From Diadema setosum (taxonomy: Eukaryota > Echinodermata > Echinoidea > Diadematoida > Diadematidae), in contig CM067070.1 in the NCBI GenBank assembly GCA_033980235.1, positions 7,518,195 through 7,582,194 on the forward strand: a stretch of DNA of 64,000 nt. Direction: 5' to 3'. Shown in pieces: positions 1 through 12,680 of this stretch; the first letter of the stretch is position 1, and each line of letters starts with the position of its first letter. The notes under the pieces were generated by a model. The model was not told the origin of the DNA and searched no databases. It saw nothing but the letters and a program-made list of their open reading frames with translations. The position numbers and the translations under genes were made by a program.

Positions 1-515
1 ACAATGAAAAAAGCACAGAGTGGATAACGTTGGCCCAAACTTTTACTTTGCTGTTACCGGAATTTCGTTATAACCGTGTTCGATATATCTGGAGTATACG
101 GTATACAGTACTGTGTGTATAGGAGATTTCTACCTGTGGGTGATACAGTCGGTGTACATGTACCACTACCCTGGTTCCTGGAATCACACTGGAATCAGAT
201 CAAGGCTTTTAAGACAAAACATGGATGAAAGCTGAGGAGTAGGATCTGAGATTCTGCTTCTTGTCAATGTATTGTTGTACCAGTGTTTTATTTGCTTTTT
301 TATATGGAGAGTCCACTGTAACTGTATACAGTAATGTATTTTTATTTGAAATATCATTATAGTACTGAATTTTATGGAATTCGATCCAACCGTACCGTTA
401 ATCATTATCAGACCCCAATGCTTGTTTAATACTATAATGACATACAAGTGCAAGGTACTTCTCTTTTCATCTTCTCTCCCGCTTTCAACCTCCTCCTTTT
501 CCCCCGCCCTCTCTG
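1..515. other. No gene recognised
   Basis: AT-rich sequence with no convincing coding frame, RNA gene or repeat. The short open frames here continue into the inverted repeat that starts at 516 and look random. Confidence 0.5.
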
Positions 516-820
516 GCCCGAATTCACAAAGGTGGTACAATTGAAACCATGGTTTAAACCATGGACAAAGACCGTAGTTTTTCATGGGGCGCCAAGTGTC
601 GCATGGCCTATGTCGTTACGAAATCAGCCATTTCGTCGACGAAATGTTAACATTTTGTAACGAAATGTACATTTTGTTAATAAAATGGTCATTTCGTCGA
701 AGAAATGGCTGATTTGGTAACAAAATAGGCCATGCGACACTTGGCGCCCCATAAAAAACTACGGTCTTTGTCCATGGTTTAAACCACGTTTTCAATTGTA
801 CCACCTTCGTGAATTCGGGC
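516..820. mobile_element. Palindromic MITE with 5-bp target duplication
   Basis: The left arm begins GCCCGAATTCAC and the right arm ends GTGAATTCGGGC. The arms match for about 100 bp each, including a shared block GGCGCCAAGTGTCGCATGGCC. The central part is a run of imperfect repeats of the type CATTTCGTCGACGAAATG. CTCTG occurs directly on both sides (511-515 and 821-825), fitting a 5-bp target-site duplication, although the left flank is a CT-rich tract so this could be chance. No coding capacity, so non-autonomous. Confidence 0.7.
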
Positions 821-825
821 CTCTG

Positions 826-1195
826 TGTCTCTCTTGCTCTCTCTCCCAGTCCATACAACATATGCAAGGTTGATCGTTTATGTTGTGAATTATTTTGTAT
901 GATCAGCTTACGATGCCAATAAATTCCAACTTTGATGAATTGATACAGTATACAATGTACCACACTGTACTGTGTTTGCCTCTGTCTCTCTCTGTGCTAT
1001 TTCTACTTACAAGATATTTGTGAAATAGTGTACCCCATTTTCTCTTTCCATGGATTTGCAAAAAGAAAATGCCTCTGGATACATGTACATGTATACTGAA
1101 AAAAAAAACCTCAAGTTTAGCATGTCTTCTCACACTTATTTTGGGAAGGGAGTGGTACTTGATTGTTTGTTGAACTGAGAGAGTTTGTTGAGAGC
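826..1195. other. No gene recognised
   Basis: AT-rich intergenic sequence between a MITE and a purine tract. No supported feature is visible. Confidence 0.45.
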
Positions 1196-2110
1196 TATAA
1201 ATGGAGAGAAAGAGATGAAGGAGGAGGAGGAGGGGAGAGGAAGAGGAGGCGAAGGAGGAGGAGGAGGGGGAGGGGGAAAAGGAAGAGGTCTAGAGGAGGA
1301 GGAGGGAAGGAGGAGGAGGGGGAGGGGGAAAAGGAAGAGGTCTAGAGGAGGAGGAGGGGGAGGGGGGAAAGGAAGAGGTCTAGAGGAGGAGGGGGAGGGG
1401 GAAAAGGAAGATGTCTAGAGGAGGAGGAGGGAAGGAGGAGGAGGAGGAGGAAGAGGAAGGGGATGAGGAGGAGAGAAAGATGTGGATGAGAGGGAGGAGG
1501 ACGACAGTAAGGGTGAGGAGAGGGGTGGAGGATCGAGGAGGAGGACGACGAGGGTGAGGATGAAGAGGGGAGGAGGAGCAGCAGCAGCAAGAGGGAGTGC
1601 AGGACGAGAGAAGAAGAAGAGGATGGATGGATGGAACTGGCAGAAAGAGGGGAAGAAAGAGGAAGAAGAAAAAGACGTGGGGGAGGAAGAGAAAAAGTGA
1701 GAAGACAAGGACGAAAGTACATGTATAAAAGGAGGAAATAGAAGAGTGAGAGAAGCAGGAGAGGTGGTGGAGAGGAAGAGAGGAAGAGGAGAGGTGGTGG
1801 AGAGGAAGAGGAGGGGAGGAGGAAGGGGAGGAGAGGGATCGAGGACGACGACGAGGGTGTGGAGGAGGGGAAGGTGGAGGAGGAGGAGCAGCAATAAGAC
1901 GGAGTGCAGAATGAAAAAAAGAGGAAGAAGAGGATGTATAGCATTGACAGAAAGAGGGAAGGAGGAGGAAGAAGATGAAGACAACGAGGTGGGAGAGGAA
2001 TCAGAAGAGGAGGAGCAGGAGAGAAAGTGGTGAGGAGGAGGATGACAGGAGGACAAGAGGAGGAGATCAAGGAGATGTGGGGAGGGAGACGAGGAAGGCA
2101 AGGCCGGATT
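1196..2110. repeat. Long GGA/GAA polypurine tract
   Basis: About 900 bp of almost pure purine on the plus strand, mostly GAGGAGG, GGGGAGG and GAAGAAG units, with short internal duplications such as GGTCTAGAGGAGGAGG near 1287, 1339 and 1375. Open frames of up to ~250 codons on both strands are low-complexity (Glu/Gly/Arg or Ser/Pro/Leu) and are by-products of the repeat. Such a tract could form triplex DNA. Confidence 0.85.
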
Positions 2111-3029
2111 AATGAGGGAGACAGCAGGAGGAGAAAGGAATAGGGCCATGAAAGATTGTGCCAAAGATGTGCAGCAGCTACATTCGAATGGAACCGACTT
2201 CTGACACTTCCATGTAAGTAGGAAATATCAGGTGCTTAATTTTCGACTCTGTTTAGATCTAAATTTCGAATAAGATTTCTGTTTTTAAAAATAGGAAATT
2301 TCTGCTAGTCCTCTTTTTGTATCTTTCAACTTAGTTTTTGATGCACAATGTACATGCTTTTTATCGTTTTTGTTTTGCTTTTCTTTGTTAATTGTTATTG
2401 TTGTACTGTTGATGCGTTACGTTGTTTGTGTATTGAATTTACTACATACGTGGCTAGTAAGAGAGGACTTAAATGCTTTGCGAGTTCTATGAGTCACCAT
2501 GGGAACGATGGCTTGAAGTCCACTTCAATGTCCAGGCGATGCGGACAATGAGGATCACCTCAGGACACGACCGTCGCCGTTGCCAGTAGAGAGGTCATAG
2601 GTCAAATATTAGACCTCAAAGATCAGACGTCCTTTCCAAGGAGCCATGTTGTATTTATTCATCTTTTTTTTTCTTACCTGATGTGTCTGCCTATAGGCAA
2701 GGTGTGTCCCCAGAAAGAAAAAGAAGAAAAGAAAAGGGAAAACGGATCGTTGCAGCAACCAGGGTAGCGTTCTTGCCATATTCTTTTTTCCATTACCAAA
2801 CTGATGCTGAGGAGCGATTTTCAAGTTTTCATGACTGACACGAATTTTCTAGAACCTTTAAGTTGCTTACTTGTCTCTAATATCTCAAAAAGTGGCAGCT
2901 CTTCTATCATAAAAAAAAAGAAAATAATGCAAACTCATCAGAAACATTGATTAACCATTCTAAAACCAAGGGAAATAAATTGCATAGTTTTTTGCACACG
3001 ATTATAGTTTTGTCGATGTGTTAGATTGG
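2111..3029. other. No gene recognised
   Basis: Mixed AT-rich sequence with poly-A and poly-T runs. No coding frame with recognisable motifs was found. Confidence 0.45.
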
Positions 3030-3155
3030 GTTAACATGTGTGTGTCTATGTTTGTATGTATATCTATATGTATATATGTGACATAATATGTGTGTGTGTG
3101 TCTCTGTGTGTGTGTGGGTGGATGTCGTGTGAGTGAGTGTGTGTGTGTGTGTGGC
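3030..3155. repeat. TG-rich microsatellite
   Basis: Interrupted (TG)n and (TATG)n runs, including GTGTGTGTGTG stretches near 3090, 3105 and 3140. Confidence 0.8.
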
Positions 3156-3395
3156 TTTGGGGTTATATCTTAAGCAGGAAGAGTGATTCTGGTAAATCAT
3201 TGTGAGAGACGATTATCAACAAACCTGTATTATCCCATGGGAGGAGAATAAATTACGGCAGTAATGGTTTCTCGTCTCTCATTCACTGTCTCTATTCTTT
3301 TCTTGTCAGTTTTTTTAGGGTTTTTTTTCGTGGAATTGGTAACTTTTATTTATAGACTCGGGGCAATAGCCGCCTGTCGTGTACATGTGCGGCAT

Positions 3396-3984
3396 TAAAG
3401 GACAACTTCATCTTCATATACATGTAGATTGATTGAATGCAGCAATATTATAGTAGAACACATCTGTGAAAGTTTAAGGAAGGGGATCTGACAATTCGTT
3501 CAAAAATTGTGAATTTTTAAAGTATCAGCGCAGTCACTGCTGGATGAGAAGACTACTGCAGTGTTTGATGTCATATGCGTACGACGATAATTAAGGAAAG
3601 TGTAAAGAAAACGTCACAAAGTGTTACTTTTTGAAAAAAAAAAGTGCTCATTTCCTCGACTTGTCACTGTCGTATGTTAAGGGTAATATTATTCCCCCAC
3701 CTTCTGAAACAGGGAGGTCAAGTGTACTTTTATTATGCGAGAAAATTGAAATTAATGTGTTGGCCTTTCTTTATATTTTCTTGATATCGTTGTACACATT
3801 GTGACATCACAAGCTGTAGCTGTCTTCTGATCCATCAGTGACTGAGCAGAAACTACAAGAATTCATAACTTTTGAACGGATTAATTGTCCAATTTTCCTC
3901 AAACTTTCACTCATGTGTCCGACTTATATTGCTGCATTCACTCAATCCACATGCATATATTGTATGAGGTGAACTTGTTCTTTA
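3396..3984. mobile_element. Foldback MITE, TAAAGGACAAC family
   Basis: The ends are inverted copies: TAAAGGACAACTTCATCTTC on the left and GAGGTGAACTTGTTCTTTA on the right. The arms extend ~200 bp inward and share GAATGCAGCAATAT, CTCATGTGT/ACACATCTG and GATGAGAAGACTACTGCAG-like blocks. A second, better preserved member lies at 62289-62850. It is non-coding and behaves as a dispersed foldback element. The autonomous partner is not visible. Confidence 0.75.
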
Positions 3985-5315
3985 AGAGAAAAGAGGGTGG
4001 AACGGCGACAAATTTGGAAGGCAAAACTAATACGGCCGCGATGGGAATATCCTCAGGCGGTTAATAATAGAATCAGAAAGGTGCTTTGCGGAGAAAGCAT
4101 GGACGGTTGAATACTCACTATTAGGAAATATTGAAGTACCTTGGCTGGGTTGTTTTTGTTTGATGCTGATAAAGGGACACCATGCTTTGTTCTGACTGAT
4201 TTTCGTCTAGACGAGGGAGACCGATGTAGTGGTAATGAGGCATCAATTAACCCTTTCGAAACCAAAGTTTTAAGACAACATTGAAGCCGATGTACAGACG
4301 GGTGGCCGAAGACTGCGAAAGAGAATATGTAAAGTTCAGAGGACCGCCGCTTTCCGATGATGCGCCAAGTTTGTAATCCAGTCATAATAATGAAATGGTA
4401 TTTCTATTGAATGCAGCGTTTTGTCGAACCTGTCGCGTCTCTATCAATGATTGACTGTCTTCTCCTTGATGGAATAATTGTTATAATATTATTATTGTCA
4501 GTAATAAGGTAGATATCTCCTCTCCGTGAGATCCATTCTTCTTCTCTCGCTCCTTCTCTCCCTATCTGTCTCTCTCTATCTCTCTTTTTCATTCTCTCCT
4601 TCCCTCTATCTATCTATCTTATCTTTCTTTAATGAAGTGTAACCATGCCTCGGGTGCATTGACCGCCAAAAGAAAAAAATATACTTAATTACATCATTCA
4701 TCCTTTGATAATTTATCATAATTACGTGATAACCGTCTATCTTAGCATATCATTTTTATCTGGAGTCTGAAGAGCCCTCTCAATCTTAATGATGCGATGA
4801 CATTATATGTTTGTTTTTTTCCTGTTTGCTTGTTTGTCTGTTGGGCTTTTTTTCACACTCACTCAAAAGAGTACAATGTTTTGTATAGGGAATCTCAAAA
4901 GTCTACTTGTATAGTATAGGGAATCTACACCCTTCAAGTAATGCTTCTATGTAGATTCCTCATATTTCACATGTTCAATTTCTTACTTGCTGTCTTCGAC
5001 AATATTATTCATCCATTCATCTTTTGTTACGATCATGGTTTATTTGTTGAAACGTGGAATTTGGAATAAAAACAAACAAACAAACAAACAAAGCGAGGAG
5101 ACACTATCATTCTGGAAAGGAATATCTTTACCGATGACACTGCTCTAAACATTACATAAGACTAGTTATCATAATTATCTATATTATACTTAACATGGAA
5201 ACATAATTATACATGCCATTAAATAAAACAGACACACACATTTTATACTCTTCTTACACATGGACATATAAGTATATGTAATTATAATATTTTATTCTTT
5301 ATCATATATATGGAT

Positions 5316-5363
<48 letters not shown>

Positions 5364-5399
5364 CATATATACATATGTATATATATATATATATATCTT
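3985..5399. other. No gene; CT, AAAC and AT simple repeats
   Basis: Intergenic sequence. It contains a CT/CTAT-rich stretch at about 4540-4615, an (AAAC)n run near 5070-5090, and an (AT)n array interrupted by ACATAC at about 5318-5397. No coding or RNA gene is supported. Confidence 0.5.
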
Positions 5400-5618
5400 T
5401 CTTTGAGGAGGAACATGTTTTCAATTTTCATTACAACATGTTTCAATTTTCATTACATTATTTCTTACCCCAAGGTTCTTCAATTATGTATTCTCAATAA
5501 TTTACTTTGTTTTTATTATAATTATGTAACCTTATTCTTTGTTACCAAAGAAAGTGAAATGTTTATGTTCTTTTCGAAAAATGAAATAAAGTTTGAATTG
5601 AATTGAATTGAATTGAAT
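5400..5618 (+). mobile_element. Probable 3' end of an L2/CR1-type LINE
   Basis: The segment ends in a GTTACCAAAGAAAGTGAAATG-like stretch, an AATAAA signal near 5585, and a GAATT pentamer tail (about four copies, 5596-5618). Non-LTR retrotransposons of the L2/CR1/Jockey groups commonly end in a short tandem microsatellite rather than poly-A. No reverse transcriptase sequence is attached, so this would be a heavily 5'-truncated copy. The family assignment is inference. Confidence 0.4.
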
Positions 5619-5959
5619 GTTTGCAGCTGTAGAAACTCATATGTGTAATATATCGTCGGATAGTTCTTCATCACATTGCGCAACATTGCAGCGACTCTTT
5701 TTGCCGTTCGGATGTTCTGAGTACACTGCGCACATCCTGCTTATATTCAGAATGCCAACCAGGAATCACTCTGAATCACAATCTTTTGTCGGCTCCGGGC
5801 TTTAATTTGAACAATGTTTCACACTATATACCTCTTTAATCATGGTTAAAAAAAAAATCTTAGAAAAATATCTTATTTCTTGATCACCCTTTCATGTCGA
5901 GTTCAAAAGCAGTTTACAACCCTTGAATTATCATTTTAGTAAGTTTTTTTTTTCTGGTT

Positions 5960-6014
5960 TACCGGCGGATTGCCCCCCCCCCCCCCCCCCCCCCCCCCCG
6001 GAGTTACGCCACTG
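5960..6014. mobile_element. Solitary hAT-like terminus with poly-C tract
   Basis: The complement of 5998-6014 reads CAGTGGCGTAACTCCGG, the typical terminus of a widespread hAT-type MITE group, followed inward by a run of about 24 C (plus strand). No matching opposite end was found nearby, so it is a remnant or part of a longer unrecognised copy. Confidence 0.5.
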
Positions 6015-6201
6015 CAATTAATATCAATCACAACGGCAGAGGTTTCAGTGTTGTAATGAAATGAGCTTATAGAGCGCTGGAGTTGGTGTCTCTGGTATGT
6101 CTGGTAGGACGTAGGGGGCGTGCGGTGACCCCGAAGGCTCTGCCATGGCCGTAAGAGTTGATCGGTGGGGGTCACAGGTCGCACGTGGGTATATTACTCC
6201 A

Positions 6202-6230
6202 CAGAACTCTACTGTGTGTGTAGAGTTCTG
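6202..6230. repeat. 29-bp hairpin, CAGAACTCTAC arms
   Basis: Inverted arms CAGAACTCTAC and GTAGAGTTCTG around a TGTGTGT loop. Same size class as the tiny hairpins at 12646, 33258, 35730 and 63406, but no clear flanking direct repeat, so membership is uncertain. Confidence 0.45.
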
Positions 6231-8129
6231 TAGTATACTCTCGCTCAAAAAGTAGGAGCGAGGTTGCGCTTGGAGTGGTGAGCTGACGCTCGACGGGGTC
6301 GGATGTGCTCCACCGGTGGCGTATTTTTTATTTACACGCAAGCCTGTGGCTTTTGGCAATTTAATTCAATGAAACCGCTTGTGATGCGTCTATGCTTACT
6401 CCGCTCGGGTTGCGAAGAGTTCTACCATGGAGCTACCAACAGTGCCTCCGCTCGCGCCGATTCGATTCGTACACGTGCATCAGTGAGTGTTTGTACGCGC
6501 TGTGAAAGTTTTGCTTGCCGTGGAAGACCTGCATCCAACAAGTCCATGCACGTACATTGTACTATGTAAACGAGTGAAAGTGCGAAAAACAAGACAATAC
6601 AAAACAAAAAATTTGAAAGTTATGGAATAGGCTGGTACATGTGCATGTACATGTATCAGAGAGTTCTGAAATAACATGATCGCATAATCTAATGACACCT
6701 GAATGGAATGAAATACATTGGAAAATCATGCTTGCCATTTTTCTCATTTTGAAATTAATACATTTTATCAAAAGTAATGTATTTGTCTTTCAGACCCCCC
6801 TCACTCTCTCATTTCCGAAACGTCTCTCATCTCCCGTCTCTCCATAGATCATTAAACTTGTTCCAAATACAAGCTCTCTCTATCTCTCTTGACTCCCTCT
6901 CATATCACATGATTTCTGTTTCTAAGACCCGAGATTGTATGTACATGTATTAATGTTATTTCTCAGACCCCATCCCCCCTCTGTTATATCTGTTGCTATA
7001 ATAAAGGCCCTACATCTATCTTCATACTGATGGTATATTATTTTGTTTCTCAAACCTGCCCCGCTCTTTTCTTCATACTAGTTTCAAAGACTCACTCTGC
7101 ATATTCATTTTTTCGAAATCTCTCGACCCCTTCCTTTTTCAAATGCATGACTCGTGTATTCCTTGCTCGATCACTGCTTGAATTAGCCTATATAGATATC
7201 ATACAATTTATTTGTTTCTCATACTCTCTCTGTCCCTCCCCCTTTTCTCTTTCTGATTCTTAAACTTTACAATGTTTGTTTACAAGACCACTTTCTACTC
7301 TCTACATTGATCAGTTTGTCTAGAAGCATGTACAGTCACATGTATGAAGGAAAATTACACCACTATTGCATGAAGTCATTATGCACTTTATTCACTTCTT
7401 TATCAAGCACTTTTTTTTTCATGAAGGTACAGATGTAATCTGATCCTCCAATATCCAAGAAGTACTGTAATACAAACTAGAAGTATCACCTAATGTGATT
7501 AATATATACCCCCAAACTAGACACTGAGGCAGTTAGCTCAACTAGCAATGATTACTTTGTATGCTTTTCCTGGAAAAAAAATACCATGACAATGTATTGT
7601 TCAACATTGAATAAAATTAACAATAATGTGTTATTTTGCTCACTCACAATAACATGTGTCATATCTCAAGTCAAGTGCTCAAAACCTGAGTGAGTAAAGT
7701 CAATAAATCAGCAATTTCTATAATTTTCATGAAAATAATGTTACCATGGCAACACAATGTTTGACATTAAGAAAAAATTAAGTTTGCAAAACTATAGCTG
7801 TCACAGGTGCCAAATTTCAAGTCAGATGCTCAAAAGCTGAGGGAGTTAGGTGAATTCACAATATCATTGTATGATTTTCTTTCAAAATATGCTGTCACCA
7901 TGTTAGAGCTCACTAATGTCAACAATAATCGACCACTAATGTCATAACAACCACTAATGTGGTTGTCGCATCTTCAAGCTATATGCTTATTTGTCGACAG
8001 TCTTTTGAATTTACACTCCCAATACATGTGCCATAATTCAGTCAGATCATTTGATTTTCTTTATTCCGAGTGGTTCCCAATCGATGTGTTCTCTTAGTCT
8101 TTTCTTTAATCTGTACACGTATATCTCAG

Positions 8130-9340
8130 TTTTATATTCGGATGTACACACTGCATGTTCCATTGTCTCGTAAACAAAAAGAAATGACTGTATTTCATTT
8201 TTATAATATCATGATCGATGCAGAAAATTCTTCATAAATTCATTTGAATTTGGATCGTGCAATATCATAACAACCTCTAATGTCATAACACGTCGACCAC
8301 AAATGTCAAAATTTCCAAATTTACTGCAAATGTCATAACGCGTCACAGGGGAGGATCCAGGAATTCCGTAAAGGGGAGGCGCCTTTACAAAAGTAACCCC
8401 TCCTTCATTTTCTTTCTCTTTCTTTTTTTCTTTTAAACAAAAGCAATAAAACGAAAAAAAAAAATTATAAGGGGGATGGGGTTGCGCCAGCCTTTTATTT
8501 TGAAAGGTGTCTCCCCTTTACGGAATTCCTGGATCCGCCCCTGAAATGCAAGCAATGAGTTTTGACATTTGTGGATGATGCAATCGCGAATCGAGAGGGA
8601 GCGCATCCCCCTCTGGTGCCCCTTTCTATTCTTGTTAAAACAACAGAAGTAAAAACCAAAAAAAAAAATGGGGGGGGGTGCGCCAGCTTGTACTTTTGTA
8701 GAGGGGCGGCGCGGCGCCCCCCTCCGTCTCTTATATATTTTTGTTATAACAAAAAGAAATAGAATGAAATAAAATGAAGCTGGTTGCCGCCAGCTTTTGA
8801 TTTTGTATAAGGCGCCTCCCCTTTATGGAATTCCTGGATCTTCCCCTGTGACACGTTATGACATTTGCAGTAAATTTGGAAATTTTGATATTTCTGGTCG
8901 AGGTGTTATGACATTTGTGGTTAATCCGATTTTGACATTTGTGGTTGACGCAATCGCGGATCGAGAGGGGACGCTTCCCTCTCTTGTGCCCCCTCTCTAT
9001 ATTTTGTTAAAACAACAGAAATAAAAAGAAGAAAAAAGGGGGGGGGGTCACGCCAGTCTTTGATTTTGTAAAGGCGGCGCGCCGCCTTTACGGAATTCCT
9101 GGATCATCCCCTATGACGCGTTATGACATTTGCAGTAAATTTGAAAAATTTGACATTTGGTTGTGGTCGGCGCGTTATGACATTTTGTGATTAATTCGAT
9201 TTTAAATTTTGTCGTCGACGTGTTATGACATTTGTGGTTAATCCGATTTTGATAGTTGTCGTCGACGTGTTATGACATTAGTGTTATGGCCATTATGACA
9301 TTTGTCGTCGACGTGTTATGATGATATTGTATAGTGGTTG
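8130..9340. repeat. Loop of the inverted repeat: hAT-like MITE and partial copies
   Basis: The segment holds a complete MITE at 8346-8543 with termini CAGGGGAGGATCCAGG and CCTGGATCCGCCCCTG. Two further partial copies of its right half end near 8847 and 9112, each followed by the motif TTATGACATTTGCAGTAAATT. Around these, the phrase ATGTCATAACACGTCGAC recurs on both strands. CAGGGGCGGATCC ends are typical of hAT MITEs. The direct-repeat arrangement suggests unequal crossover after insertion. Confidence 0.6.
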
Positions 9341-9475
9341 TTATGACATTACACGATCCAAATTCAAATAAATTTATTAAGAATTTTCTGAATCGATCAT
9401 GATATTACAAAAATGAAATACAGTCATTTCTTTTTCTTTACAAGAGTTTGAAACATGCAGTGTGTACATCCGAAT

Positions 9476-10931
9476 CTAGTCTTGAAGTTATTAAATGTGG
9501 CGTCCCTCAGGGTAGTATATTAGGACCTTTACTTTTCATCATTTACATAAATGATTTTTGTAGATCATCCGACATACTTTCTTTTATACTTTTTGCCGAT
9601 GATTCAAATATTTTCTTCTCCCACCAAAATCCAATCACTCTACTGTTAATTCCGAATTCAAAAAAGTGCCAACAAATTATCACTGAATCTTCAGAAAACT
9701 AACTATATGTTATTCAGTAAGTCTATATAGAAGTTTTACCCACAGAGACTGATATCATCTTTGATGACGTTCACTGAGAGCGTGTATCTCATACAAAGTT
9801 TCTCGGTATACAGTGGACGATAAACTTTCGTGGAAGCCTCATATTATTAATATTAGTAAAATAATTTCGCGTAATATTGGTATTATTAATAGACTTAAAT
9901 CTCATATCCCGTTATCTTCTTTGCTGACGTTGTATTTTTCATTAATATTACCTTATCTAAATATGGAATCTTAGCATGGGGTATAGTGCCCATCAAACTT
10001 TATTAGATAGATAATTGTTATTACAAAAAAAGGCACTTCGTATTATTTGTGGCGTTTCTCCACGTTCCCATGCAGATCCATTATTTGTTAGATATAAGAT
10101 TAAAAAAATCAAAGATTTGTTTTTCTTACAGCTGGGTCAGTTTATGTTTAATTATAACACAAATGCACTTCCCAGCATTTTTGATTCAATGTTTCCCCGA
10201 AATCAATATTTTCATAATTATCCCACCAGGCGATCACATGAGTTTCATTTACCCCTTCTGAGAACATTATTGGCTCAAAATACATTTATATACACTGGCC
10301 CTATATTTGGGAATTCTTTAAGTTGTGATATAAAAAATTTTTATCTTTGAATTCGAATTAATAAGCGTAAGTTAAAATATTTTTTGTTGAACTCATATTA
10401 AGATATATACGATTCATTACTTAGCTGGTCTTTACAGCCTAAGGGTTCATCGTCAATCATTGATTTCATCATTGTGTATTTTTTACATTATCTTATTTGT
10501 ATACACTTTGCTCGGCTGACTGAGCTGAAACACCTCAATTCCCTCTTACGCTCCCGATGTTCAGCGTGTTGGCTTTTCTTTCTCTCCTTCCTTTCCATTA
10601 TTCTTTTGTGTTTTATTACTGTCATGGTATACCCTACTGTAAAGTCATGTAAAGTCGTTGTGTTTCTATTGTCTTGTTCTCTCCTGTCTTGTTCTCTCCT
10701 GTCTTTAATTGTTAAAAAAAAGTTTAATGCATTCACAAGAATCCTTTGATTGGTTCACAATTTACAAGCATGCTTTTCAGTGAACCTCTCAGTTCTTTCT
10801 TTTTTTTCCCCCTCCAAACATAACTTTGTATTCTGCCGGTATGCATGTATAATTTCCTATTTGTTAACCATCATCTACCATGTAAAGTCGAATACATGCC
10901 TATGTTATATGAAATGAAAATGAAATGAAAT
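9476..10931 (+). pseudogene. 5'-truncated LINE with degenerate reverse transcriptase
   Basis: The insertion starts inside the reverse transcriptase domain. Residues from about 9490 read GVPQGSILGPL, then a FADD catalytic box (equivalent of YxDD) near 9593, before the frame stops at 9702. A second open block at 10015-10350 has the C-terminal LINE signature QKKALRI...HADPLF...YPTRRS, found downstream of the catalytic core in L2/CR1-like elements. The intervening frame is broken, so the copy is dead. The 3' end is a TGAAA-type microsatellite tail (10905-10931). GAAT at 9472-9475 and 10932-10935 is a possible short target duplication, and the right arm of the 6.3-12.8 kb inverted repeat resumes exactly at these points, which fixes both insertion boundaries. 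Confidence 0.85.
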
Positions 10932-12638
10932 GAATATAAAATTGAGATATACGTGTATCGACAGATTAAAGAAAAGAGTATGAGAGAACGCGTCGATAGG
11001 GAACCACTAATAAAGAAAATCACTGACTGAATAACGGAGTGTATAAATGCAGAAGACTGTCGTCAAGTAAGCATATAGCTTGAAGATACGGCAGTCACAT
11101 TAGTGGTTGTTATGACTCTACTGGTCGATTATTGTTGACATTAGTGGGCTCTACACATGGTGACAGCATATTTTGGATGAAAATCTTATGCAATGATATT
11201 GTGAATTCACCTAACTCCCTCGGATTTTGAGCATTTGACTTGAAATTTGGCACATGTGATGACAGCTATGACATATAGTTGTGCAAACTTCATTTTTCCT
11301 TAATGTCAAACATTGTGTTGACATGGTAACAGTATTCTTAATGAAAATCATAGAAATTGCTGATTTACTGACTTTACTCACTCAAGTTTTGAGCACTTGA
11401 CTTGAGATATGGAACATGTGACTATCAGTGAGCAAAATAACACATTATTGTTAATTTTATTCAATGTTGAACAATACATTGTCATAGTATTTTTTTTTTA
11501 AAGAAAAGCATATATACAAAGTGATCATTGCCTGTTGAGCTAACTGCCTCAGCGTTTAGTTTTGGGGATATTAATCACATTGAGTGATAGTTCTAGTTTG
11601 TATCACAATACTCAGTCTTGGATCCGATTACATCTGTAGTATATTCATGAAAAAAAAAGTGCTTGAACATAAAGAAGTGAATAAAGTGCATAATGACTTC
11701 ATGCGGCAACAGTGGTGTAATTTTCCTAGATAACAATAAGTGACTGTACATGTTTCTAGACAAACTGATCAATGTAGAGAGTAATAAGTGGTCTTGTAGA
11801 CAAACATTGTAAAGTTTAAGAATCAGAAAGAGAGAAGGGGGAGGGGCAGAGAGAGTATGAGAAACAAATAAATTGTATGATTGGCTAATTCAAACAGTGA
11901 TCGAGGAAGGAATACACGAGTCATGCATTTGAAAAAGGAGGGGGTCCGAGAGAGGTCGGAAAATGAATATGCAGAGTGAGTCTTTGAAACTAGTATGAAG
12001 AAAAGAGGGACAGGTTTGAGAAACAAAATAACATACCATCAGTATGAAGATAGATTTGGGGGCCTTTAATAGCAACAGATATAACAGGGGGTTGGGGTCT
12101 GAGAAATAAAGTTAATACATGTACATACAATGTACATATTATAGAGGGGGTCTTAGAAACAGAAATCATGTGATATGAGAGGGAGTCAAGAGAGATAGAA
12201 AGAGCTTGTATTTGGAACAAATACTATGATGTATGGAGAGACGGGAGAAGAGAGACGTTTTGGAAATAAGAGAGTGAGGGGGGTCTGAAAGACAAATACA
12301 TTACTTTTGATACAATGTATTAATTTTAAAATGAGCCTGGCAAGCATGATTTTCCAATGTGGTTGATTCATTCCATTCAGGTGTCATTAGATTATGCGAT
12401 CATGTTATTTCAAAACTCTCTGATACATGTACATGCACATGCACCAGCCTATTCCATAACTTTCAATTTTTTTGTTTTGTATTATCTTGTTTTTCGCACT
12501 TTCACTCGTTTACATAGTACAATGTACGTACATGGACTTGTTGGATGCAGGTCTACCACGGAAAGCAAAACTTTCACAGCGCGTACAAACACTCACTGAT
12601 GCACGTGTACGAATCGAATCGGCGCGAGCAGAGGCACT

Positions 12639-12680
12639 GTAGAACCATGGAGCTACCACCTGGTAGCTCCATGGTAGAAC
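12639..12680. mobile_element. 28-bp hairpin insert flanked by 7-bp direct repeat
   Basis: The insert at 12646-12673 is a perfect inverted repeat with arms CATGGAGCTACCA. GTAGAAC is repeated directly on both sides (12639-12645 and 12674-12680). In the opposite arm of the surrounding inverted repeat (about 6420-6440) only one half of the hairpin remains, so the insert predates the divergence of the arms and was partly deleted there. See also 33258, 35730 and 63398. Confidence 0.7.

Noticed and set aside
1342..2164. Open frames of 242 and 249 codons on the minus strand
   Set aside because: They are Ser/Pro/Leu-rich translations of the purine tract in overlapping frames, with no domain.
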